Shown: piece after piece, positions 14,401 through 19,479 of the stretch
How positions within the stretch are numbered: position 1 is the stretch's first letter
How the letters are laid out: every line of letters begins with the position of its first letter
Source of the DNA: Oscillospiraceae bacterium
GTDB taxonomy: Bacteria > Bacillota > Clostridia > Oscillospirales > Ruminococcaceae
Assembly: GCA_029098085.1 (NCBI GenBank)
Contig: JAQXNQ010000363.1
Coordinates: 1-19,479, forward strand
Length of the DNA stretch: 19,479 nucleotides
Direction: 5' to 3'
The notes under the pieces: generated by a model
Told to the model about the DNA's origin: nothing
The model's database searches: none
The model's input: the letters and a program-made list of their open reading frames with translations, nothing else
Program-made: the position numbers and the translations under genes

Positions 14401-17199
14401 TTCCTCTCTGGCCCAGCTCCGGGGCATGGCAAGCCAGATCACCAGCTCACCGGCGAGGCTCCGGTATTTCTTCCAGGTGCGAAGTCCCCGGGCCGGAGGC
14501 AGCTCCAGCGCCGCTGAGAAAGCGTTTCCGGCCTGCTGCAGCCGGTGCAGAGAGGTGCGGAAGCGATTCAGCTCCTCCGGCAGACGATCCCGAAGCTGAC
14601 GGGAGAAGCCGGTGCACCGGACCGCCGACAGGGGATGTCCGCAGGGATGTCCCACGGCCTTTGCGGCAGCGATCAGCTGCCCCACCGCTTCCTTCTGTCT
14701 CTCCAGCAGACTGGGGTCGACGGCGGATGCGGTATCTGCCGGAAAGCGCAGGAGACCCTGTCCCTCCAGGCTCTGCTCATAGCCGCTGATCATCTCGAAC
14801 AGCGAAAGACCGGACGGCTGCTTCCTGTGCAGGGCCTGACCGTAGGCATCCAGCTTCCGGCGCATCTCTGCCGCCTGCCGGGCCTTCCGGTCGTACTCTC
14901 CGGGGGAAACGGTGCGGGTAATCTCGGTGGCGGCGCGGAGCTGCTCCAGCACGTCCCGCTTTTTGGATTTGTTGGAATGCAGCTCCAGACAGAAGGGGCC
15001 GATGCCGATCTCCTCCAGCCGCCGCTGCACCACCGACAGCGCCGCCATCTTCTCCGCCACAAAGAGCACCGTCTTGCCCTGGGCCAGAGCGTTGACGATC
15101 AGGGCGGTGATGGTCTGGGATTTGCCGGTGCCGGGCGGGCCGTGCAGCACAAAGCTCCGCCCCTCGGCGGCGGCCCGGATGGCGTAGAGCTGGGAAGCGT
15201 CGGCGGGAATGGGCAGCAGGACCCCGTCCTCATCCACCTGGTCGCCGATCTCCATGGGCTCCGGTTCCCAGCAGAGCCTTCCGTCCATGAGGCTGCGGAC
15301 AATGGCGTTTTTCCGCAGCTCCTCCGGGCGGCTCCGGATATCGTTCCACATGACAAACTGAGAGAAGGAGAAAATGCCCAGCACAGCCGTCTCGATGACA
15401 TCCCAGCGGCTCTGGTCCATGACTGCCCGGCAGAGAACGGTGAAGACCGCACGGGTGTCCACGCCGTGTTCATCCTGAGGCAGGGGATCCAGACCGCTTA
15501 CCGAAATGCCGAAGTTCTGCTTCAGCATTTCCAGCAGGGTGATATTCATCTGGGGCTCCTCATCCCGCAGGCGGATCACATACCCCTTATTGGCCGATTT
15601 GCGCACGATCTCCACCGGCAGCAGCACAATGGGGGCGTACCGGGGTTTCTGGCTGGCTTTGGTTTCGTACCAGCGGAGCAGTCCCAGGGAAAGGTACAGG
15701 GTATTGGCGCCGTTTTCCTCCAGAGAGGTTTTGGCCGAGCGGTAGAGATTGACCACAGCCCGGTTCAGATCGGCCTCGCCCAGAACACTGCGCAGCCGGT
15801 TGTTCCGGAACTCCGACTGAATCAGATCGGCGCAGCCGCCGGTGCTGACCACCGACTCAATATCCATCCCGTCGCCTGGAGGCGTCCATTCGGCGGGACG
15901 GCAGCTGATGCCGTACTCGCTGCCGCTGGACAGGGCGTCCTCCAGCTGATCCAGAGATGGGGTCAGGATGGGGATGACGCTTTTGCCGAAGCGCAGATTG
16001 ATCAGAGTGTTGCGCAGTCCCAGATCCAGCAGCCGCCGCTCCCACTGAGCCAGCCTGTCGGCAGGGCGGACCCCTCCTTCCTTTACCGGAACGGGCCTGA
16101 CCATATCGGCGGGCGCAGCGATTTCCTTTTCGTTTTCATGCAGTTCGGTGTTCTGAATCCGCCAGCCGCCGTTTTCCCGGATCCGCTGGGGCAGGGGACG
16201 GATGCCGCTGAGTCGGGCGCGGCTCACGTCAATGATATACTGCAGCGAATCGGCGCCAGTCAGATTCCGGGCAGCTGCCGCACAGGCCTCGTCAAAGCCC
16301 ATGCCTTTTCCGGCAGTCAGGGCGGTGCATTCCACCGCTGCGATCTCGCCGATACCGTCCGTCAGCCGCTTGGTGATCACCGACGGATCATCCTGTACCG
16401 CTTCGGCAAAGGTCCGGTTTTCCAGCCAGGCGCCGGCGAAAATATGCCCCTCCTGCAGCAGAAGCAGAGGATGCAGGCCGATGGCCTCCAGACAGGAGGC
16501 GTACAGCAGGGTCAGATCCAGACAGGTGCCCAGCTTCTGCTCCAGCACCGCATCGCAGAGCCGCACCCGCTGCCCGATGCTCTCAAAGCTGGCGGGCGGC
16601 AGGGCGTAGACAATCTCCCGGGACTGCAGGACGCCGTAGACGGCGGCCATCTGCTGCCGGACCCGGTTGGGATTCTGAGTTTGATAAGCATTCAGGGAAG
16701 GATCGTTGGTCCATTTGCCCAGCAGCTCGGCGACCTGAGCGGCGATTTGTGCAATGACCGGGTGGTTGGGAGTCACAAAAGCGGTCAGCAGCTCGGGATA
16801 AAAAGCGCTTCCGTGCCACTCGTCAAAGGCCAGAGCGGTGATCTCCTTCGAGCATTGGGCCAGGACGGTCCCGCCCTGCAGCAGCTGCAGATGCAGCAGA
16901 CCGGTGATGCGTTCGGTCAGTTCCGCCAGCACATCTCCTTTGGCGGAAAGACGGACTCCCTCCACGGAGAAGGCGCTGCCGGCGGGAATCAGCTCCACCT
17001 GACAGGTCAGGGGCAGCAGCAGCTCGGGTTCGCTGAAAAAGCGCAGGGTCAGTTCCCGCAGGTCCTCCTCGGTATCGTTGCGGATCACCAGCTTCTGCAG
17101 AATGGGTAGCTTATTCTGCTGAAGGGCAAAGTTGATGGTGGAAGTCAGGCTGAGCTCCAGGCGGATGGCTGCCTCCCGGGGCATAGGATCGGTTGTCAT
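11416..17199 (-). CDS. Giant DUF4011-SF1 helicase-Vsr-like nuclease-DUF3320 protein (Hhe-like defence candidate)
   Basis: This is a 1,927-aa soluble protein. The ATG at 17199 is chosen because GGAGGAAA precedes it and the promoter lies only about 55 nt upstream, which excludes the longer open frame reaching 17376. Residues 1-130 are a beta-rich domain. Residues about 205-275 are transglutaminase-like (LGTCLDL with C226, GHIFAG with H252, DD at 270-271). DUF4011 starts at about 382 (WERRLLDLGLRNTLINLRF). The SF1 helicase has Walker A GPPGTGKS 687-694, motif II DEAS 1310-1313, GDPNQMPP 1334-1341, QGDERD 1503-1508 and VAVTRAR 1542-1548, with a helical insert at about 750-1280. A Vsr/PD-(D/E)xK-like domain spans 1600-1690 (D1629, D1648, RIWTMDW), followed by a Pro/Ala linker and DUF3320 (1765-1927). 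All helicase motifs look intact. This matches the order I recall for the antiphage gene Hhe; defence activity is inferred. Confidence 0.9.
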   Translation of the reverse strand: MTTDPMPREAAIRLELSLTSTINFALQQNKLPILQKLVIRNDTEEDLRELTLRFFSEPELLLPLTCQVELIPAGSAFSVEGVRLSAKGDVLAELTERITGLLHLQLLQGGTVLAQCSKEITALAFDEWHGSAFYPELLTAFVTPNHPVIAQIAAQVAELLGKWTNDPSLNAYQTQNPNRVRQQMAAVYGVLQSREIVYALPPASFESIGQRVRLCDAVLEQKLGTCLDLTLLYASCLEAIGLHPLLLLQEGHIFAGAWLENRTFAEAVQDDPSVITKRLTDGIGEIAAVECTALTAGKGMGFDEACAAAARNLTGADSLQYIIDVSRARLSGIRPLPQRIRENGGWRIQNTELHENEKEIAAPADMVRPVPVKEGGVRPADRLAQWERRLLDLGLRNTLINLRFGKSVIPILTPSLDQLEDALSSGSEYGISCRPAEWTPPGDGMDIESVVSTGGCADLIQSEFRNNRLRSVLGEADLNRAVVNLYRSAKTSLEENGANTLYLSLGLLRWYETKASQKPRYAPIVLLPVEIVRKSANKGYVIRLRDEEPQMNITLLEMLKQNFGISVSGLDPLPQDEHGVDTRAVFTVLCRAVMDQSRWDVIETAVLGIFSFSQFVMWNDIRSRPEELRKNAIVRSLMDGRLCWEPEPMEIGDQVDEDGVLLPIPADASQLYAIRAAAEGRSFVLHGPPGTGKSQTITALIVNALAQGKTVLFVAEKMAALSVVQRRLEEIGIGPFCLELHSNKSKKRDVLEQLRAATEITRTVSPGEYDRKARQAAEMRRKLDAYGQALHRKQPSGLSLFEMISGYEQSLEGQGLLRFPADTASAVDPSLLERQKEAVGQLIAAAKAVGHPCGHPLSAVRCTGFSRQLRDRLPEELNRFRTSLHRLQQAGNAFSAALELPPARGLRTWKKYRSLAGELVIWLAMPRSWAREEQLSAAVREIRELAVHIRKAGSLRKELSAGWQDSLLGLSGQQLQQQWNEAQGQWLLPRLTGQSRVLKLLRPHSKAPLQKKQVPAVLAALTAFQTEQTAADALLARREEGLEQLYRGAETDWETISRMAEEARQSAFRLRELTDGDDFRRAAAARRELAPVVEEMDAAFRQAMEAQSALYGLLDIAGPERLQEDWVDAQLTLCSSIQSGADQLQEWTVWNTVRREAASAGLMPVVQAYLAGLPHDKVLPAYENGLYAALAQETIDREPVLSAFSGTVFSERIRQFRECDAALTGLARTEAFCRLAARVPSFAREAAHSSEVGILQRAIRSGGRGISIRRLLEQIPNLLPRLCPCMLMSPISATQYLSAGRELFDIVVFDEASQMPTCKAVGALARGKSAVIVGDPNQMPPTSFFSGSTADEENPESEDLESILDDCLALSMPQTHLLWHYRSRHESLIAFSNNRFYENRLYTFPSAADRESRVSLVQVDGFFDRGRTRQNRAEAEAVVRELQRRCRDSRLRGQSVGVVTFNLPQQNLIDDLLTEVCRTDPALEAWAYEREDPLFIKNLENVQGDERDVILFSVGYGPDVDGKVFMNFGPLNQEGGWRRLNVAVTRARQEMMVFSTLQPEQIDLSRTSARGVAALRAFLEYARGGRLETAASIGTASPDSCIAAEICRRLAALGYESQTMVGRSAYRIDIGVLNPDDPGRYLLGVLLDGSSYAQARTTRDREIAQIAVLQGLGWEIHRIWTMDWWNNCEKEMQALLTHIESRRAALPAAPPETSPEAPAKIPDEQLHDNSKSAAAPPDPVSAASAYQAAALPETPMDTDTWLLPQTAPLIMKAVEAVLKAEAPICEGLLFRRVLQSFGIGRAGARIQGRMAQLLQRMDIPFTCEGGQKTYWAKGQAPEAYEGFRTAGSGDSRREARDLPPRETANAVCALLKEQIGLPREDLIRETARLLGYARSGSLVTAAIASGIDFALQQGRICQQQDGYLTLK

Positions 17200-17257
17200 G
17201 CGGTTTCCTCCGTTCACTGTCGGCTGCATGCTGTCTGCAGCCCAGGCATCTGCATCC

Positions 17258-17286
17258 AGTATAATGGAAATCCACGGAAGCGTCAA
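17258..17286 (-). promoter_or_regulatory. Sigma-A promoter of the helicase-nuclease gene
   Basis: Read on the minus strand, TTGACG (17286-17281) and TATACT (17263-17258) are 17 nt apart, close to consensus. Transcription would start near 17251, leaving a leader of about 50 nt before the ATG at 17199. This fixes the start downstream of any longer open frame. Confidence 0.82.
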
Positions 17287-17422
17287 GAAATATCCGTGAT
17301 CTCCCCGATGGTGCGCAGAGCCTGTCGAAAGCGAATGTATTTTATCCATGGAAAGGATTCGGGACATCCGGTGCACAAACGCCTTGCAGCGCTGCGGGCA
17401 GGGACATTTTTACCTGTTTTTA

Positions 17423-17451
17423 TTGACATGGGGATCATTTCAGTCTATACT
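17423..17451 (+). promoter_or_regulatory. Sigma-A promoter of the GH39-like gene
   Basis: TTGACA (17423-17428) and TATACT (17446-17451) are 17 nt apart, a near-perfect promoter. Transcription would start near 17458, 40 nt before the ATG at 17498. A perfect 10-bp palindrome with a central CG (GCAGCGCTGC, 17386-17395) lies 27 nt upstream of the -35 box and could be a LacI-type operator, though its position and isolation make this weak. Confidence 0.85.
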
Positions 17452-17497
17452 GACGAAAGAAGCCCTGACACAAAACGTTTTATCCGGAGGTACATAT

Positions 17498-18811
17498 ATG
17501 GAACCGATTCTCGTCGATTTTTCCCGCAGCGAAGGAATCATTGCCCCGCTTCACGGTGTGAACAACGGGCCGCTGTCCAATCACGGCTATATGGACACCA
17601 GCGCCGAATACCGGGCGGCGGGAATTCCGCTGGTGCGGCTGCATGATACCTGCTATCCCCGTCCCAATCTGGTGGACATTCCCCAGGTCTTTCCGGACTT
17701 CTCCGCCGACCCGGAGGATCCTGCCAGCTACGACTTCGCGCTGACGGACGACATCATCTCCGGCATCATCGCCTGCGGCGCCCGGCCCCTGTACCGCCTG
17801 GGCACCAGCATCGAGCACGACCGGATCAAAAAGCACATCTTCCCGCCGGAAAGCCCGGAAAAGTGGGCGGCGATCTGCATCGGCATCATCCGGCACTATA
17901 CAGAAGGCTGGGCGGACGGCTTCCGGTACGACATGCCCTACTGGGAAATCTGGAATGAGCCGGATCTGACCGAAAACATGTGGCTGGGCACGCCGGAGCA
18001 GTATCAGGAGCTGTACCGCACTGCCGCTTCCCGCATCAAGGCCCGTTTCCCGCACCTGAAGGTAGGCGGCTGCGCGGCCTGCTCGGTCTGGAACCGGGAT
18101 TTCGTCAGCGGCTTTCTGCGCAGCGTGCGGGATACGGGTGCGCCGCTGGACTTTTTCTCCTGGCACTGGTACGGGGATGAACCGGAGAGCCTGCGGGAAA
18201 CGGCGGCTGAAGCCCGCCGCCTGATGGAGGAATACGGCCTTGGCAGCGCCGAAAGCATCTGTGACGAGTGGAACTATATGCGGGGCACCATGTGGGTGCC
18301 GGCCCGCCGGGACAAATATTTCCGCCGGGACACCTACGAGCGCCAGAAAAATCACTTCGGCGCCTCCTTCACGGCCGCCTGCATGACCGTCATGCAGCAG
18401 AGCGGGCTGGCGGCGGCCGCCTACTACGACGGACAGCCCAGCTCCAGCTTCTGCGGCATCTTTGACCGGTACGGCATCGAAACCAAAACCTACCGTGTTT
18501 TTCAGGCGTTCGACGCCCTGTACCGGCTGGGAGAGCGGACGAAAGCTGTCAGTCAGACGCCGGGCGTGTATGCCCTGGCTGCCCGCGGAGAAGGGGAAGC
18601 GGCGCTGCTGGTGTCCAATTTCGCGGCGCCGGGCGAGACCTGTCCCATCCGTCTTGCGGGACTGGGGAAGGGTACCGCCGAGATCTTCAGGATCAGTGAG
18701 TTCGAGGATCTGCTTCCGACGAAAACCGTCGCTCTGGAGGGCGGCGAGCAGGAGCTGACCGAGATTCTGATGCGGAATTCCGTTTTGCTGATCCGTATCC
18801 GGGAAAGCTGA
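17498..18811 (+). CDS. GH39-like glycoside hydrolase (clan A, beta-xylosidase type), cytoplasmic
   Basis: This is a 437-aa (beta/alpha)8-barrel glycoside hydrolase. Family-like motifs are HGVNNGPL (19-26), IPLVRLHD (43-50), LYRLGTSIEH (98-107) and YWEIWNEPD (148-156), whose E154 is the probable acid/base. SWHWYG follows at 221-226, then CDEWNY (255-260) with E257 as the probable nucleophile. A small beta domain (about 350-437) completes the protein. There is no signal peptide, so it acts on imported oligosaccharides. GGAGG at 17486-17490 is 7 nt before the ATG, and the promoter position excludes the longer frame starting at 17348. Xylosidase specificity is assumed from the family; no transporter or other glycan gene is next to it, and it is divergent from the helicase gene. 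Confidence 0.87.
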   Translation: MEPILVDFSRSEGIIAPLHGVNNGPLSNHGYMDTSAEYRAAGIPLVRLHDTCYPRPNLVDIPQVFPDFSADPEDPASYDFALTDDIISGIIACGARPLYRLGTSIEHDRIKKHIFPPESPEKWAAICIGIIRHYTEGWADGFRYDMPYWEIWNEPDLTENMWLGTPEQYQELYRTAASRIKARFPHLKVGGCAACSVWNRDFVSGFLRSVRDTGAPLDFFSWHWYGDEPESLRETAAEARRLMEEYGLGSAESICDEWNYMRGTMWVPARRDKYFRRDTYERQKNHFGASFTAACMTVMQQSGLAAAAYYDGQPSSSFCGIFDRYGIETKTYRVFQAFDALYRLGERTKAVSQTPGVYALAARGEGEAALLVSNFAAPGETCPIRLAGLGKGTAEIFRISEFEDLLPTKTVALEGGEQELTEILMRNSVLLIRIRES

Positions 18812-18831
18812 AAACAGAACAGAAAATGACA

Positions 18832-18866
18832 ACTCCCCGCTCCGAGATGTTTCTGGAGTGGGGAGT
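18832..18866. terminator. Hairpin after the GH39-like gene
   Basis: ACTCCCCGCTCC (18832-18843) pairs with GGAGTGGGGAGT (18855-18866), 12 bp with one G-T wobble and an 11-nt loop, 20 nt after the hydrolase stop. On the + strand no T-tract follows. On the - strand the flank is T-rich (TTTTC, TTCTG, TTTTC), so it may mainly stop transcripts from the PHP gene side. Confidence 0.5.
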
Positions 18867-18929
18867 CAGGCTGTTGAAAAAGTGGTTTGCCAAAAAAGTT
18901 GCACAAACGAAAGGGCAGCATAGAAACGA

Positions 18930-19173
18930 ATGGATGGAACCGGCATCGAGCCGGCCCCATCCATATGGACACCCCTTAGTAGGGTTTCCATACCTTCCTG
19001 ACTTTTTATGAGCATATAAGAGATTTCGCCCTCTGCGGAGGGCGACCAGGGCGCTGCCCTGGACCTGCAAGGAGCAAGCCCCTTGACCCATAATCCTTGG
19101 CAAGGGTCGATAGGTGATACCAGCCCGAGAGAAGGCCATAAGGACTTCTCTCCGCTTTCGCGTGAGCGAAAGC
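18930..19173 (+). repeat. Dense array of consecutive hairpins, structured RNA or palindromic repeat
   Basis: Non-coding. Eight stems follow one another: 18930-18964 (ATGGATGG/CCATCCAT plus inner CCGGC/GCCGG), 18964-18992 (TATGGA, ACCC / GGGT, TCCATA), 19027-19044 (CGCCCTC, loop TGCG, GAGGGCG), 19046-19062 (CCAGGGC, loop GCT, GCCCTGG), 19068-19085 (CAAGG/CCTTG), 19095-19105 (CCTTG/CAAGG), 19128-19151 (AGAGAAG/CTTCTCT) and 19154-19173 (GCTTTCGC, loop GTGA, GCGAAAGC). Units 3 to 5 each end in GACC (19044, 19062, 19085). The C(UGCG)G and GUGA loops are stable tetraloop classes only when read on the + strand. No promoter was recognised inside it. The middle part resembles intergenic palindromic repeats I recall from Clostridia. 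Confidence 0.6.
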
Positions 19174-19195
19174 GATGGAACTTTATTTGTGCAAT

Positions 19196-19248
19196 CTGTT
19201 GATGGGCGTTGCCTTTATCGACAGCCTGACGCGGTCATTCCGACCGCG
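19196..19248. other. Two further hairpins beside the PHP gene 3' end
   Basis: CTGTTGAT (19196-19203) pairs with ATCGACAG (19217-19224) with one wobble, and CGCGGTC (19230-19236) pairs perfectly with GACCGCG (19242-19248) around a 5-nt loop. The second is 16 nt past the PHP stop and could act as its terminator, but no T-tract follows on the minus strand. Together with the array at 18930-19173 they fill most of the 452-nt gene-free gap (18812-19263). Confidence 0.45.
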
Positions 19249-19263
19249 AAAATCCGCGCCGCT

Positions 19264-19479
19264 TCAGCGCAGCGCATCCAGAACAGCGGCGACGGTCGCC
19301 TCCGCCACCTCCAGCACACCGGCGTCATGCTCCGCCAGCGTCTCCAGCGCATGGGCGTCCGAATCGGTGATAACCCGGTACCCGTCCGCGCCGGCAAAGG
19401 GCGGGCGTTTGACCTCCACTGTCGCCGCCTCCAGCTCGGGCAGAATAAAGCCCAGGTTGGAGAGAACCGAATAGGCGTT
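19264..19479 (-). CDS. PHP-domain metal-dependent phosphoesterase, C-terminal part
   Basis: These are the last 71 residues of a protein entering from the right edge; the N-terminus is outside the window. The segment VITDSDAHALETLAEH (residues 36-51 of the visible part) carries the SDAH motif, whose Asp and His are metal ligands in PHP-domain phosphoesterases of the TrpH/YciV type. The frame ends at a TGA (complement of TCA at 19264-19266). An overlapping frame to 19215 lacks any such motif and is a shadow. The substrate is unknown; relatives act on 3',5'-nucleoside bisphosphates or short oligonucleotides, which is family knowledge only. Confidence 0.82.
   Translation of the reverse strand, partial: NAYSVLSNLGFILPELEAATVEVKRPPFAGADGYRVITDSDAHALETLAEHDAGVLEVAEATVAAVLDALR

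Noticed and set aside
14545..17109. Long open frame on the + strand opposite the helicase gene (others at 11290-12957 and 13045-14517)
   Set aside because: The translations are Gln/Gly/Pro/Arg-rich and show no family motifs. They lie exactly antisense to a gene with complete helicase motifs; such frames are expected in GC-rich DNA.
17328..17343. Possible CcpA cre site near 17330 in the divergent intergenic region
   Set aside because: The best alignment to the cre consensus has about three mismatches in conserved positions.
17200..17376. Upstream extension of the helicase protein to a start at 17376
   Set aside because: A consensus promoter at 17258-17286 and GGAGGAAA before ATG 17199 place the start downstream; the extra 59 residues match nothing.
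17348..17497. Upstream extension of the hydrolase to 17348
   Set aside because: A near-perfect promoter lies inside the extension and GGAGG precedes ATG 17498.
17480..18832. 450-codon minus-strand frame opposite the hydrolase
   Set aside because: It is antisense to a gene with both catalytic Glu motifs intact and has no recognisable domain.
19083..19111. TTGACC as the -35 box of a promoter inside the hairpin array
   Set aside because: No acceptable -10 box at 16-18 nt spacing.
1..19479. CRISPR arrays, tRNA or rRNA genes, complete insertion sequences, prophage genes
   Set aside because: No regularly spaced identical repeats, no tRNA/rRNA signatures, and no transposase, integrase or phage structural motifs were seen.

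Overview
This looks like a high-GC member of the Clostridia, most likely Oscillospiraceae/Ruminococcaceae. The evidence is the conserved Firmicutes block tlyA-nadK-argR-recN, consensus sigma-A promoters, strong GGAGG ribosome sites, GTG/TTG starts, and protein families typical of gut Clostridia (CNNM/CorC, stand-alone MetH activation domain, GH39-like hydrolase without a signal peptide). The assignment is inferred from gene content and style, not from a marker-gene comparison.

Layout. 1-3652 (+): tlyA (5' end outside the window), nadK, argR and recN, tightly packed in one operon. A strong hairpin terminator follows recN, and the next promoter is nested inside it. 3750-5749 (+): a CNNM/CorC-type membrane protein and a cobalamin-dependent methionine synthase activation-domain protein, overlapping by 4 nt. 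5752-5899: a MITE-like inverted-repeat element. 5993-9404 (-): a response regulator, an ABC ATPase, an ABC-2 permease and a histidine kinase lacking an obvious sensor domain. This is a transporter/two-component module of the peptide-antibiotic sensing or detoxification style, with candidate regulator repeats upstream of the ABC genes. 9590-11336 (+): a flotillin-like SPFH protein and a small DUF2007-like protein, behind a consensus promoter preceded by phased CAAAATCTA repeats. 11416-17199 (-): a single 1,927-residue protein with an N-terminal beta-rich region, a transglutaminase-like segment, DUF4011, an SF1 helicase, a Vsr-like nuclease domain and DUF3320. This is the order I recall for the antiphage gene Hhe. 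17498-18811 (+): a cytoplasmic GH39-like glycoside hydrolase, divergent from the helicase. 18812-19263: a non-coding stretch packed with consecutive hairpins. 19264-19479 (-): the C-terminus of a PHP-domain phosphoesterase.

The two strongest leads are the large helicase-nuclease, a candidate one-gene defence system with an embedded Cys-His protease/transglutaminase-like segment, and the dense hairpin array at 18930-19173. In the array, UNCG- and GNRA-type tetraloops appear when it is read on the + strand. That suggests a structured + strand RNA or a mobile palindromic repeat.
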